Shown: positions 42,392 to 52,519 of the stretch, one piece after another
Layout: every line of letters starts with the position of its first letter
Numbering within the stretch: position 1 is the first letter of the stretch
Source: Thalassobium sp. R2A62
GTDB taxonomy: Bacteria; Pseudomonadota; Alphaproteobacteria; Rhodobacterales; Rhodobacteraceae
Assembly: GCF_000161835.1 (NCBI RefSeq)
Contig: NZ_GG697169.2
Location: forward strand, 543,852 to 607,851
DNA: 64,000 nt
Reading direction: 5' to 3'
Notes under the pieces: generated by a model
What the model saw: the letters and a program-made list of their open reading frames with translations, nothing else
Told to the model about the DNA's origin: nothing
Database searches by the model: none
Made by a program: the position numbers and the translations under genes

Positions 42392-44386
42392 ATGGCCGAT
42401 ATCGACGGAACACCAAACGACGATCAGATCCAAGGCACAGCCGAGGACGACATAATCAACGCGGGCAATGGCGCAGACATTGCATCGGGTGAAGGTGGTG
42501 ATGACCTGATCAATGGTGGTGAAGGTAACGACATCCTGTATGGCGATGCCGGCGAGAATGTTGTTCCGGGCTCAGACGCGACACCTTTGACGATGGCGGT
42601 CGGCAACGTGGTTGCTGGATCAGATACGTCGACAGGAAATAACGCTGCTGATCCAGGTGACAGCGTTGTCTACCGTGATGTTGCCACGTTGGAAGACGGC
42701 ACATCCGTTTCCGGGCGTTTGGTTTTGGTGTCGGTTTCCAACGATAATATGCCCGTTGATATTTCGGGCGGTCCCGGCTTTGAAATCCTGTTGAACAGCG
42801 GCGCCAGCGGTAACGCCGGTTTTGCGGGTGAAACGGCTACGTTCCGCATGGAATTTTTCGTGCCCAGCAGCCCGAATGCAACAACTGGCACGCCAATTGC
42901 ATTGAATTCGACCGCGACCTTCAATGACCTTGATCGCAACACGAACGGGACTGTTGAAACTGTCCAAGTGGACGGCAATTCGTTCAGCCAGTTTGGCGTT
43001 GCTGATGATACATCACTGGCCGTGACGACAACCGGTGGCACTGTGACAGCTTCGGGTGGTGAGTTTAACAGCCCCGATGACCAAGACGCGTGGTTTAGCG
43101 CCGAGTTTGAAAACCGTGAATTCATCGAGTTCACGCTTTCGCCGCGTTCGACGCAGTCCGGATTTTCGATGAATGGTGACCTGATTGACGATGCAGTTGT
43201 CGAGCCGCTGGTCCCCGGGAATGATACGATCAACGGCGGCGGTGGTCAGGACACGATCTTTGGCCAGCAAGGCAATGATACTATCGACGGTGGTTCGGGC
43301 AACGACACGATTGATGGCGGCTCGGGCAATGACACCATCCAAGGTGGCACAGGTCAGGACACGATCGAAGGTGGTTCGGGCAACGACATTGTTGATGGCG
43401 GTGAAGGGAATGACCAGATCAGCGGCGGGTCAGGCGAAGACACGATCGATGGCGGTCAGGGCCAAGACACTCTAGGCGGCGGCGAAGGCAATGACACACT
43501 GACCGGCGGCGACGGGGACGATACCCTGCGTGGTGGTTTGGGCGAAGACACGTTGAATGTTGGTGGCGACAACGACACCGCCGAAGGTGGATTTGGTAGC
43601 GACCTGTTTGTTGTGACCGAAGCAGGTAACCACACAATTATCGGCGGTGAAGACCCCGATGGTTCTGATATCGACGTGCTGAATTTGAGCGGCTTAAACG
43701 TCAACATCATCCGCACGGGCCCAGAGGCCGGACGCGTCGAGTTTCTCGATGACAACGGCAATGTCACGCGCGAGTTGGAATATTCGGAGATCGAAGAAGT
43801 CGTTCCATGCTTTACGCCCAGTACGATGATCGCAACGCCGCGTGGTGAGATGCCTGTAGAAGCATTGCGCGCCGGTGACCGTGTGTTCACCCGTGACAAC
43901 GGTATTCAAGAAATCTGTTGGGCTGGTTCCAAGTCGCTTGATGCGGCAGTGCTCGCTCAGATGCCTCAATACCAACCGGTGTTGGTGCGGGCGGGAAGTC
44001 TGGGCAACGGGATGCCCGAGCGCGATCTGCTGCTGTCGCCGAACCACCGCATGCTGATGACCGGAGAGGCCGCGAGCCTCTATTTTGAAGAAATCGAGGT
44101 TCTGTCTGCGGTCAAACATTTGACCCAAGTACCAGGCATTGATGCGGTCGAGACGACGCAGGTCACCTATTTGCACCTGCTGTTTGATCGCCATGAGGTG
44201 GTTTTGTCGAACGGCGCGTGGACCGAGAGCTTCCAACCCGGCGATTATAGCCTGCGTGGGATCGGTGCGTCGCAACGCGCTGAAATCATCGACCTGTTCC
44301 CAGAATTGTCGAATGGTGCGGTGAGCGCTGGCTTTAGTGCGGCTCGCAAAGTGCTGAAGAAACACGAAGCCAAATTGATCATGTGA
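42392..44386 (+). CDS. Secreted RTX-repeat protein with C-terminal Hint domain
   Basis: 664 residues. Short N-terminal RTX block (about residues 10-55), a middle domain of about 200 residues rich in T, S and N, then about 13 RTX nonapeptides of the GGxGNDTI type (about 270-395) that bind calcium. A Hedgehog/intein (Hint_2) domain starts at Cys473 ([14 protein letters not shown]) and contains LLSPNHRML. No signal peptide, as expected for type I secretion. Proteins of this layout are common in Roseobacter-group bacteria; whether the Hint part cleaves itself is not known here. No type I secretion genes are in the window. The IS element sits 178 bp upstream. Confidence 0.88.
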   Translation: MADIDGTPNDDQIQGTAEDDIINAGNGADIASGEGGDDLINGGEGNDILYGDAGENVVPGSDATPLTMAVGNVVAGSDTSTGNNAADPGDSVVYRDVATLEDGTSVSGRLVLVSVSNDNMPVDISGGPGFEILLNSGASGNAGFAGETATFRMEFFVPSSPNATTGTPIALNSTATFNDLDRNTNGTVETVQVDGNSFSQFGVADDTSLAVTTTGGTVTASGGEFNSPDDQDAWFSAEFENREFIEFTLSPRSTQSGFSMNGDLIDDAVVEPLVPGNDTINGGGGQDTIFGQQGNDTIDGGSGNDTIDGGSGNDTIQGGTGQDTIEGGSGNDIVDGGEGNDQISGGSGEDTIDGGQGQDTLGGGEGNDTLTGGDGDDTLRGGLGEDTLNVGGDNDTAEGGFGSDLFVVTEAGNHTIIGGEDPDGSDIDVLNLSGLNVNIIRTGPEAGRVEFLDDNGNVTRELEYSEIEEVVPCFTPSTMIATPRGEMPVEALRAGDRVFTRDNGIQEICWAGSKSLDAAVLAQMPQYQPVLVRAGSLGNGMPERDLLLSPNHRMLMTGEAASLYFEEIEVLSAVKHLTQVPGIDAVETTQVTYLHLLFDRHEVVLSNGAWTESFQPGDYSLRGIGASQRAEIIDLFPELSNGAVSAGFSAARKVLKKHEAKLIM

Positions 44387-44971
44387 TCAACGACCCGTTT
44401 CGCGCCGCCATGCGGCCCAGTCTTCGGGCGTGTCGAGATCTCGACGCGCCCGATTGTCGTTTTGCTGAACATATCCGACCCGTGACGAGTCACGGGCGAT
44501 GATTGATTGGGCACCGGTATCCCCAGATAGAAATGCAAACTCGGGTCGAACAATTGCGTCAAAGTAGATCGGATGACCCGCCGCGCCGCTGGCTGTCAGT
44601 GGGCGTACGATTTGTTTGTGCCCGAGCGTTTGGGCAACTAGATTATACTCGTCTTTGGTGATGTCGGGCATGTCTGACAGAACGACAAAGAACCCTGTGA
44701 CCTCTGGCAGCGCGGCGACCCCATCACGCAAACTGTCGCCAAGTCCACCCAGTGGGTCCTGTACCGCGATACATTGGGCGTTTGTCCCTGCCAGAGCCTG
44801 CGCGCGCGGGTGACCGTCCTGTGGCACCATCACCACCACAAGATCGCAGGCGTGTTGTGCGATCTCGACCTGTTGACGCAGCAACGGTTGCCCATCCACA
44901 GGTTCGAGCAGTTTGTCGATCCCGCGCATTCGCGTTCCTCGACCAGCAGCTAGGATCAACGCCGCGATCAT
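44387..44971 (-). CDS. MobA-like nucleotidyltransferase (molybdenum cofactor cytidylyltransferase type)
   Basis: 194 residues with the NTP-transferase signature LAAGRGTRMRGIDKLLEPV at the N-terminus and DMPDI as metal-binding acid. It resembles MocA/xanthine dehydrogenase accessory proteins that make CTP- or GTP-linked molybdopterin. It abuts the convergent RTX gene and overlaps the upstream FAD oxidoreductase by four bases (ATGA), an unusual partner for a cofactor enzyme. Confidence 0.8.
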   Translation of the reverse strand: MIAALILAAGRGTRMRGIDKLLEPVDGQPLLRQQVEIAQHACDLVVVMVPQDGHPRAQALAGTNAQCIAVQDPLGGLGDSLRDGVAALPEVTGFFVVLSDMPDITKDEYNLVAQTLGHKQIVRPLTASGAAGHPIYFDAIVRPEFAFLSGDTGAQSIIARDSSRVGYVQQNDNRARRDLDTPEDWAAWRRETGR

Positions 44972-47373
44972 CTGCGCATCTGCGCGCCGTCAGGATCAAA
45001 GAGCGGCGTGGTGATTTGTGTGGCCTTGCACATCTTTCCGAGGATTTCGATTTCGGCGGTTAAGGATCCAGTTGCATGTTCAGTCGGCACGAGGGCCATC
45101 GCGATGCTCTTGCCTGCGTGATGCGAATAGCCGCCAGATGTGACAAAGCCCTGAACCTTGCCGTCGATGAATACCGGCTCGTAGGCGGTGGCATCGGCAT
45201 CATTGGCGTCGACCTCAAACACAATCAATTGTCGCGCAGGTGGATTGGCGCGCTTAGCTTCGGCCGCTCCCCGACCAATAAAGTCTGCATTCTTCTTGAA
45301 GCTGATAAAGCGGTCCATGCCCGTCTCAGCAGCGGTATAGTCAGGCGAAAATTCAGCCATCCATGACCCAAAGAACCGGTCTAGTCGCAAGGACATCATT
45401 GCACGCATTCCAAAGGGCGTGATATTGTAAGATTGGCCCGCTGTCCAAAGGATGTCCCAAAGCCGGCGTTGGTCGATCGCATCGCAGTAGATTTCAAACC
45501 CCAGATCACCCGTATAGCTGACCCGTTGAATGAAGCAGTTCACGCTATCGACAAGCACCGGTTTAACATCAAGAAACGCCATTTCTGGGTCACGCCCCAA
45601 TGCGGCGGTCAACACGTCACGGGCGCGGGGGCCTGCGATTTGAAATCCTGTGCGTTGGTCCGAGACGTTCAATAGCCGAACATTGGGTCCGGGGTTTTGT
45701 TCAAACCATCGCAGATGGATCGCTTGGGCACCGTAGCTCGCAGTCAATTGGAATTGGTCATCCGCGAGGCATGAGATCGTGAAATCACCTAGCAACCGGC
45801 CCTTGGGCGACAACATGGGCGACAACGACAGCCGACCCGGTTTGGGGATGCGCCCTGCCATGATCCGGTCTAGCCAATCACGTGCACCGGGTCCGTGGAC
45901 TTCGTATTTGCCAAAATTCTGAACCTCATTGATGCCAACACTGTTGCGGACGGCATGCACCTCGCGTGCGGTTGCGGCAAAGGCATCAGAGCGCCGGAAG
46001 GACGGTGTCTCGAATGTGGGTTCGTCCCCATTGGCAAAGTAATTGGCGACCTCGAGCCCGAACTGATGGCCCCAGACCGCACCCATTTTGCTGAACGTGT
46101 CATACATTGGTGTTGTGCGATGCGGCCGCGCGGCGGGCAGTTCTTCGTTCGGATAGGCGACGGAAAAACGCCGCTGGTAGTTTTCGATCACCTTTGGACG
46201 GGTGTAGCCGGGGTTGATCCAATTGCCATAGCGCCCGACGTCCATTGCGGTCACGTCACGTTCACATTCACCTTCGACCATCCATTGGGCCAACATCAGG
46301 CCGACGCCGCCACCTTGGCTAAAGCCGGCCATCACGCCGCAAGCGGACCAGTAGTTTTGCAAGAACGGGACGGGGCCGACCAGCGGGTTCCCATCGGGTG
46401 CAAATGTAAAGGGACCGTGGATCACTGATTTCACGCCAGAGCGTTCGAGAACAGGGAACCGGCGGTAAGCAAAGTCGATCGAGTCTTCGATTTTGTCCAA
46501 ATTGTCAGGCAGTAGCTCGTGCCCAAACGACCAAGGAGTTCCATCTACGGCCCACGGTTTGCAGGGCTGTTCGTAGAAACCGATGCACAATCCGCGACCT
46601 TCTTGGCGCAGATAGCTTTCGCCAGCGGGGTCCATCACGTGGGGGTGTTCGCTGGTGGCCTCGTAGATTTCGGGCACATCGTCGGTGACGATATACTGAT
46701 GTTCCATCGGGTGCAGAGGCAAGTAAACACTGGCCATTGCAGCCACTTCGCGAGCCCAGAGGCCACCCGCGTTGACCACATGTTCGGTGTGAATTGTGCC
46801 TTTATCCGTGACCACATCCCATGTGCCATCAGGCCGTTGGTTTGTCTCGGTCACCATGGTGTGGGTTTCGATCGTCGCACCGCCCATTCGCGCCGCTTTG
46901 GCATAGGCGTGGGTGGTGCCGGATGGATCGAGGTGCCCGTCGAGCGGATCATAGAGCGCGCCAATGATGCCATCGAGGTTTGTTATTGGCGCAATCTTGG
47001 CGATCTCTTGAGGACCAACGATTTCGGTCTCAAGCCCCATGTAGCGATGCTTGGCCCGTTCCGCGACGAGCATGTCAAAGCGGTCTTGGTTATCCGCAAG
47101 GGTCACGCCGCCGACGTGATGCAGCCCGCAGGACATTCCTGTGATCTCTTCCAACTCGCGGTACAGTTTGATCGTGTATCCTTGGAGCGCGGCCATGTTG
47201 GTATCGCCGTTCAAAGTGTGAAAGCCACCGGCAGCATGCCAGGTCGAACCGCTGGTCAACTCTGAGCGTTCCAGCAGCATCACGTCTGACCACCCTAGCT
47301 TGGTCAAATGATACAATACAGATGCGCCAACGACGCCGCCTCCGATCACGACAACACGGGTGGTGGTTTTCAT
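44968..47373 (-). CDS. FAD-dependent GcvT-family oxidoreductase (dimethylglycine/sarcosine dehydrogenase type), copy 1
   Basis: 801 residues. N-terminal DAO domain with VVVIGGGVVGASV; the motif GSTWHAAG (His46) is where dimethylglycine and sarcosine dehydrogenases bind FAD covalently. Then FAO_M, GCV_T and GCV_T_C domains pass the methyl-derived carbon to tetrahydrofolate. The start was set at ATG 47373 because the frame upstream has no Rossmann strand. Its exact N-methyl substrate is unknown. Divergent paralogue at 47558. Confidence 0.87.
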   Translation of the reverse strand: MKTTTRVVVIGGGVVGASVLYHLTKLGWSDVMLLERSELTSGSTWHAAGGFHTLNGDTNMAALQGYTIKLYRELEEITGMSCGLHHVGGVTLADNQDRFDMLVAERAKHRYMGLETEIVGPQEIAKIAPITNLDGIIGALYDPLDGHLDPSGTTHAYAKAARMGGATIETHTMVTETNQRPDGTWDVVTDKGTIHTEHVVNAGGLWAREVAAMASVYLPLHPMEHQYIVTDDVPEIYEATSEHPHVMDPAGESYLRQEGRGLCIGFYEQPCKPWAVDGTPWSFGHELLPDNLDKIEDSIDFAYRRFPVLERSGVKSVIHGPFTFAPDGNPLVGPVPFLQNYWSACGVMAGFSQGGGVGLMLAQWMVEGECERDVTAMDVGRYGNWINPGYTRPKVIENYQRRFSVAYPNEELPAARPHRTTPMYDTFSKMGAVWGHQFGLEVANYFANGDEPTFETPSFRRSDAFAATAREVHAVRNSVGINEVQNFGKYEVHGPGARDWLDRIMAGRIPKPGRLSLSPMLSPKGRLLGDFTISCLADDQFQLTASYGAQAIHLRWFEQNPGPNVRLLNVSDQRTGFQIAGPRARDVLTAALGRDPEMAFLDVKPVLVDSVNCFIQRVSYTGDLGFEIYCDAIDQRRLWDILWTAGQSYNITPFGMRAMMSLRLDRFFGSWMAEFSPDYTAAETGMDRFISFKKNADFIGRGAAEAKRANPPARQLIVFEVDANDADATAYEPVFIDGKVQGFVTSGGYSHHAGKSIAMALVPTEHATGSLTAEIEILGKMCKATQITTPLFDPDGAQMRR

Positions 47374-47440
47374 GACACTGCTCTCCGATGATGTGTTGAG
47401 GGTATCCTGCGACGAGGATTGTGCGGAGGTCCAGCCATTT

Positions 47441-47487
47441 GCGACATCTTTTGTCGCGACTTGTATCACTGCGACCAACTATGTCGC
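47441..47487. promoter_or_regulatory. Two 17-bp palindromes (GCGAC-N7-GTCGC) in the shared promoter region
   Basis: GCGACATCTTTTGTCGC at 47441-47457 and GCGACCAACTATGTCGC at 47471-47487. Start-to-start distance is 30 bp, close to three helical turns, the usual arrangement of tandem operators. They lie between the divergent starts of the paired oxidoreductases. The binding regulator is not evident in the neighbourhood. Confidence 0.6.
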
Positions 47488-47557
47488 CTTGAGGCAAATG
47501 AATGGCCGCGACTCGCGGTGTGATAAAGAGGTTCAACAGGCCCGAAAGGCACATCAC

Positions 47558-49966
47558 ATGCGGACCCATGCCCAAGCTGTCGTCATTGGAGGCGGTGTCA
47601 TTGGATGCTCTATTCTCTATCACCTGACAAAGCTGGGATGGACCAATGTTGTCCTGCTCGAGCGGGACGAGCTGACTAGCGGTTCGACGTGGCATGCGGC
47701 CGCAAACATTCACGGCCTGCATGACAGCACGAACATCAGCCGGATCCAGCACTACACGATGGGGCTGTACAAAGAGCTAGAGCAGGAAACCGGGCAGGGT
47801 TGCGGCGTGTTTCAACCGGGGTCGCTATACCTCGCGCAGACGGAAAGCCGCGAACATCAATTGCGACTGCAGGCGGCTAAGGCAAAGCTATACAACATGA
47901 ATTTCCACGAAATCGGGCGGAACGAGGCTGAGCGTCTGCATCCGCTGGTCGATTTCGATGGCGTGCGGTGCATCATGTACGAACCCGATGGTGGCAATGT
48001 TGACCCATCAGGTGTCACCAATGCCTATGCGACAGGTGCGCGTCAAAACGGCGCCGAAATCATGCGGTTTACACCTGTCACTGCAACGACCCAGCAACCG
48101 GACGGGACATGGATTGTCGAGACGCCCAAAGGCAACATCGCGACCGAGTGGGTGATCAATGCCGCGGGCCTCTGGGGGCGCGAAGTGGCTGCATTGGCAG
48201 GACTCAAGTTGCCGCTGTTGCCGACCGAGCATCAGTATTTTGTTACAGAGACCATTGCTGAGATTGCTGCGATGGATCGTCGCCTGCCATCTGTCGCGGA
48301 CCGAGACGGCGAATATTACCTGCGCCAAGAGGGGCAGGGACTTCTCGTTGGGGCCTATGAAAAGGACGTTCGGTTCTGGGCTGAGGATGGAACCCCACAA
48401 GGGTTTGGTCACGAGCTCTTTGCAGATGATCTAGACCGGATCGAGGACAACATGATGCGTGCGATTGACCGCGTGCCGGTTGTTGGGTCCGCAGGGATCA
48501 AGCGGGTTATCAATGGGCCGATGATCTGGTCGCCTGACAGTAACGTGCTCTTTGGCCCAGTACCTGAATTGCAGAATTATTTCTGTTGCAACGGCATTAT
48601 CCCCGGCTTCTCGCAGAGCGGTGGGATGGGACTGATGGCGGCACAGTGGATCGTTGAGGGTGAGACGCAATACGACATGTTTGGATGGGATGTTGCCCGC
48701 TTTGGCGATTGGGCTGGCACCGAATTCACCAAGGCACGGGTTGGTGATCAATATGCGAACCGCTTTGCCATTCACTACCCCAATGAGGAACGCAGTGCGG
48801 GTCGCCCTGTACGGACGCGTCCTATCTATGAAACCCAGCGCGATATGGGGGCGGTCTTTGGCCTGAACTATGGATGGGAACACCCACTGTGGTTCGCAGA
48901 TGAGGTCGGTGTAGAAGACACGAACGGCTTTACCCGCCAGAACTGGTGGGAGCCTGTCGGTGTTGAGTGTCGGATGTTGCGTGATCGGGCGGGTATCATC
49001 GATATCTCCAACTTTGCGAAATACGAAGTTGTGGGCGATGGGGCCGCAGATTGGCTAAACGCCATGTTTGCCAACAATATGCCCAAAGCTGTCGGGCGAT
49101 CCTGCCTCACGCCATTGATCGGCAAACGTGGTGGGATTGCAGGCGATTTCACCGTCACGCGATTGGCTGAGGATCGTTTCATGATCATCGGGTCCGGAAT
49201 GGCCGAGCGGTATCACCAGCGCTTCTTTCAGGATGTTCAGCTTCCGTCAGGGACGACGTTCACGAGCAAGACGATCGACATGTGCGGGTTCAATGTTGCG
49301 GGGCCGCTGTCGCGCGATCTATTGCAGCGTCTGACGAATGCGTCTCTTGCCACGGCTGATTTTCCATTCATGCGCAGTCAGACGATCACATTGGCCGGGG
49401 TCGAGGTGCTGGCGTTGCGTGTCTCGTTCACTGGTGACCTAGGCTGGGAGCTGCACTGCGCGACTGAGGATCAAGCCAAGCTCTACGCGGCGTTGATAGA
49501 TGCTGGCAAAGAGATTGGCGCGGGCCCCGTAGGAAGCCGTGCGTTGATGTCTCTGCGCGTTGAAAAGGGCTATGGAAGCTGGTCGCGTGAATATTCGCCC
49601 GAGTATTGGCCCCAAGAGGTCGGATTTGATGGTTTAATCAAATTGAAAAAACATTTCTTGAACAAATCAGCATACTTGGAAGTAAAAGATAATGCATCAC
49701 GTGAGCATTTGGTGTTGATCGAAGTCGACGACCAAGGTGTCGATGCAACCGGTGGCGAGCCCATCTTTGGCGCAGACGGCAGCGCCCAAGGGCGCGTCAC
49801 TTCTGGTACGTATGGGTATACTGTCGAAAAATCGCTGGCTCTGGGGTATGTCAAAGACGCAAAACCGGGCGACCGTGTCAGCGTCATGATCCTTGGGGCA
49901 CCGCACGCGGGTACAATCCTGCACGAGCCGCCCTTTGATCCCAAAGGCGAAAAGCTGCGGGCATAA
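47558..49966 (+). CDS. FAD-dependent GcvT-family oxidoreductase (dimethylglycine dehydrogenase type), copy 2
   Basis: 802 residues with the same layout as the divergent copy: VVIGGGVIGCS, GSTWHAAA with the FAD-linking His46, and the C-terminal GCV_T/GCV_T_C folate domains (SFTGDLGWELHC; RALMSLRVEKGYGSW). The first 45 residues of the two proteins are nearly alike, but further on they differ in many places, so they probably act on different N-methyl substrates. The start at ATG 47558 follows GAAAGG. A bidirectional terminator closes the gene. Confidence 0.87.
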   Translation: MRTHAQAVVIGGGVIGCSILYHLTKLGWTNVVLLERDELTSGSTWHAAANIHGLHDSTNISRIQHYTMGLYKELEQETGQGCGVFQPGSLYLAQTESREHQLRLQAAKAKLYNMNFHEIGRNEAERLHPLVDFDGVRCIMYEPDGGNVDPSGVTNAYATGARQNGAEIMRFTPVTATTQQPDGTWIVETPKGNIATEWVINAAGLWGREVAALAGLKLPLLPTEHQYFVTETIAEIAAMDRRLPSVADRDGEYYLRQEGQGLLVGAYEKDVRFWAEDGTPQGFGHELFADDLDRIEDNMMRAIDRVPVVGSAGIKRVINGPMIWSPDSNVLFGPVPELQNYFCCNGIIPGFSQSGGMGLMAAQWIVEGETQYDMFGWDVARFGDWAGTEFTKARVGDQYANRFAIHYPNEERSAGRPVRTRPIYETQRDMGAVFGLNYGWEHPLWFADEVGVEDTNGFTRQNWWEPVGVECRMLRDRAGIIDISNFAKYEVVGDGAADWLNAMFANNMPKAVGRSCLTPLIGKRGGIAGDFTVTRLAEDRFMIIGSGMAERYHQRFFQDVQLPSGTTFTSKTIDMCGFNVAGPLSRDLLQRLTNASLATADFPFMRSQTITLAGVEVLALRVSFTGDLGWELHCATEDQAKLYAALIDAGKEIGAGPVGSRALMSLRVEKGYGSWSREYSPEYWPQEVGFDGLIKLKKHFLNKSAYLEVKDNASREHLVLIEVDDQGVDATGGEPIFGADGSAQGRVTSGTYGYTVEKSLALGYVKDAKPGDRVSVMILGAPHAGTILHEPPFDPKGEKLRA

Positions 49967-49970
49967 ACGA

Positions 49971-50000
49971 AAAAGCCGCGCTGAAATGGCGCGGCTTTTT
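49971..50000. terminator. Bidirectional intrinsic terminator
   Basis: Perfect 11-bp stem AAAAGCCGCGC/GCGCGGCTTTT with a seven-base loop, T-run on both strands. It separates the oxidoreductase from the convergent SYLF lipoprotein. Confidence 0.9.
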
Positions 50001-50016
50001 ACGTAATGTCAGAGAG

Positions 50017-50592
50017 TTAGGGGATAATTCGGGTGTATTTGCTACCTTCGATCGTCGCACCCAAGCGCAATCCCGTTTGGCCAAACACAACAGCGATCAC
50101 AGGGGCCAAAGACGTGGTCGTCTCGGCTTTGATGCTTTCGGCATTGTCGTTCAGCGCATATTCGATATCTGCACCCGCAGCCCAACCGCTGCTTTGACGG
50201 AATCCAAACAATGCTTCGTTGGTCATAAAGAACAGAACATGCGCGTATTGCTGTGCGCCAATCTGAATACCAGCACTGGCGCGTGCCGCTGAATAATAGT
50301 CGACGGTCGAGTTTTGTACCTGCAGGGCGCCACGCCCGTAAGCGCCGCCTAGGCCGAGACCGGCCTCTGTCACCAACGGCATAACCAGTATACCAGCGGC
50401 CTGAGAGGCGAGCTGCTGAGTGCCTGGAAATTCGTTGTACATAAAGTTGAGAGTACTATCGACGCGGGCGTCGATGGTTTCAGGACCTCGGCTGCCGATG
50501 CCATTGCCACAGGCGGCCAAAGCGCCCGTTCCGGCCAAAGCGCCAAGGGTGAAGTAGCGCCGTGTCAGCGCGGAATTTGAGAATCTGCTCAT
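50017..50592 (-). CDS. SYLF-domain (Ysc84-type) lipoprotein with Tat signal
   Basis: 191 residues. The N-terminus has TRRYFTLGALAG, a twin-arginine motif, then the lipobox LAAC (Cys28), so it is probably exported by Tat and anchored as a lipoprotein. The rest matches the lipid-binding SYLF domain (ILVMPLVTEAGLGLGGAYGRG; ASAGIQIGAQQY). Function in bacteria is unsettled. Confidence 0.82.
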   Translation of the reverse strand: MSRFSNSALTRRYFTLGALAGTGALAACGNGIGSRGPETIDARVDSTLNFMYNEFPGTQQLASQAAGILVMPLVTEAGLGLGGAYGRGALQVQNSTVDYYSAARASAGIQIGAQQYAHVLFFMTNEALFGFRQSSGWAAGADIEYALNDNAESIKAETTTSLAPVIAVVFGQTGLRLGATIEGSKYTRIIP

Positions 50593-50729
50593 GTGATGTG
50601 CCTGTGTTTACTGCCGGATCATGCCCCACTTAGACGCGGGATCTGTCGCAACTATAGGCGCTATTGCGCGTGCTGTCACGCACAACATACCTCACGGCTG
50701 TTCACATTCGGCGGTAAGTCGCCGCAGGG

Positions 50730-51728
50730 CTAGCTGTTTAACAGTCTCGCAGCAGCGGGTGCGAAATAGGTTAGAATGCCGTCACAGCCTGCGCGTTTGA
50801 ACGCCATGAGGCTCTCCATCATCACGGCATCCCTGTCGATCCAGCCGTGTTGTGCGGCCGCCTGAACCATCGCGTATTCGCCCGACACTTGGTAGGCGAA
50901 GGTCGGAACACCGAATTCGGTTTTCACACGGCGGCAGATATCAAGGTAGGGCATGCCGGGTTTGACCATGACCATATCCGCGCCCTCAGTGAGGTCCCGC
51001 TCAACGAGGCGCATCGCCTCGTCTGAATTGGCAGGGTCCATCTGATAAGTCTTCTTGTCGCCTTTGAAGACGCCTGAGGCGCCGACGGCATCGCGGAACG
51101 GGCCGTAGAAGGCACTGGCATATTTGGCGGTATAGCTAAGGATTGCCACGTTCTGTTGGCCCTCTGCCTCGAGTGCTGTGCGCATGGCGCCAATCCGGTT
51201 GTCCATCATATCAGAAGGTCCAAGGATATCTGCACCAGCATTCGCCTGTGCCAGCGCCATTTTGACCAGCGCCTCGACCGTTTCGTCATTCACTATCACA
51301 CCGTCGCGTACATATCCGTCGTGGCCGTTGATGTTGTAGGGATCCAGCGCAATGTCAGTCATCACGATCATTTCTGGAACCGCGTCCTTGATCGCGCGCA
51401 CTGCACGGTTCGACAAATTATCAGGGTTCCATGCCTCGGCGCAGTCCTCGGTCTTAAGCGACGAATCCGTGTAGGGAAAAATGCAAATGGCAGGAATGCC
51501 CAAGTCGCGTGCTTCACGTGCGGCGTCGGCAAGCAGATCGACGGTCCGGCGCATCACGCCCGGCATCGAGTTGACGGGTTCGGTTGTGTTGGTGCCGTCC
51601 ATCACAAAGATGGGCCAGATAAAATCATGTGGCGTGATCGTGTTCTCGCATACCATATTGCGAAGGCCTTTAGAGCTGCGCAAACGGCGCAACCGCGTGG
51701 CGGGAAACGGGGCGAGGGTCGGTTTCAT
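50730..51728 (-). CDS. hemB: Delta-aminolevulinic acid dehydratase HemB
   Basis: Condenses two 5-aminolevulinates to porphobilinogen for haem, chlorophyll and B12. Schiff-base lysines are in SYTAKYASAFYGPFRDA and MVKPGMPYLD. The metal-site region reads TDIALDPYNINGHDGY and lacks the triple-cysteine zinc cluster, as in the magnesium/potassium form of many alphaproteobacteria. 332 aa. Confidence 0.95.
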   Translation of the reverse strand: MKPTLAPFPATRLRRLRSSKGLRNMVCENTITPHDFIWPIFVMDGTNTTEPVNSMPGVMRRTVDLLADAAREARDLGIPAICIFPYTDSSLKTEDCAEAWNPDNLSNRAVRAIKDAVPEMIVMTDIALDPYNINGHDGYVRDGVIVNDETVEALVKMALAQANAGADILGPSDMMDNRIGAMRTALEAEGQQNVAILSYTAKYASAFYGPFRDAVGASGVFKGDKKTYQMDPANSDEAMRLVERDLTEGADMVMVKPGMPYLDICRRVKTEFGVPTFAYQVSGEYAMVQAAAQHGWIDRDAVMMESLMAFKRAGCDGILTYFAPAAARLLNS

Positions 51729-51869
51729 CGTTCTAGCCTTTGCATATCGGTCACAGATACTTGGGTCGCATGGAATGGGGTGTCGCTCAAGGGTAGGAAT
51801 TTATTTCTCGCGCAGCTAGTGTCGCGAAATCCAAGCGAGCCGGCTTGGGTGCGCACAAAGGGACGCGGC

Positions 51870-52397
51870 GTGGACATCTACCAAACGATATTTGAAATCA
51901 TCGACATGCGGTCGTTTTCGAACCTGTGGTTCTGGATCGCTCTTGCGGTGGTGTGGTCAACGACCAGCCATTGGGTGCTGGGTGTGCCGTATGACATGGT
52001 GCTGCGCGCGCGCCGCAATGGCGGGCAAGACGAGATCGACCTCGAGGACATCGTACGCATCAACGTGAACAGGTTGCTTTATATTGGGCGGGTGTCGGGC
52101 CTTTGGGTCTTGGCCCTGTTGTGTTTCACTCTGACGTCACTGGCGCTGCTTGCGTTTTGGTATGACGTTGAATTTGCCCAAGCGGTGTTTCTGCTCGCCT
52201 TTCCGATGAGCTTTGTCGGTGCGCTGAGCCTGTCGACCGCGCGCCTGATTGCAGAAGAGCAGCCCCGAGGCGAGCTGTTGCGCGCCCGTTTGGCACGGCA
52301 CCGTTTGTGGACCCAAGTCATCGGGATGGTTTCGATTTTTGTCACGGCGATGTTTGGCATGTACCAAAACCTCGTTCTTGGGCCGTTCGGCGGGTAA
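51870..52397 (+). CDS. Uncharacterised membrane protein of Rhodobacterales
   Basis: 175 residues, four hydrophobic segments, beginning MDIYQTIFEIIDMRSFSNLW from a GTG at 51870 (AAGGGA upstream); an ATG 12 codons later is an alternative. I recall homologues in roseobacters carrying the label component of SufBCD complex; nothing in the sequence shows a link to Fe-S assembly and no suf genes are near. It lies between hemB (divergent) and mfd. Confidence 0.7.
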   Translation: MDIYQTIFEIIDMRSFSNLWFWIALAVVWSTTSHWVLGVPYDMVLRARRNGGQDEIDLEDIVRINVNRLLYIGRVSGLWVLALLCFTLTSLALLAFWYDVEFAQAVFLLAFPMSFVGALSLSTARLIAEEQPRGELLRARLARHRLWTQVIGMVSIFVTAMFGMYQNLVLGPFGG

Positions 52398-52519
52398 ACC
52401 ATCTAGGTGCAGGTCGATGATGCAGGGGTGCGCTAGTGAGCGTTTCCTTGAAGAAAGATGCTTGCAACGTGGTGCTTTGGCATTGACTTGGGCGTCGGTC
52501 AGCGTAGGTCTTGCGGTCT

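Noticed and set aside
43200-43600. Regular DNA repeats that could suggest a CRISPR-like array
   Set aside because: They are 27-base coding units of the RTX nonapeptides, differ at third codon positions, and have no unique spacers.
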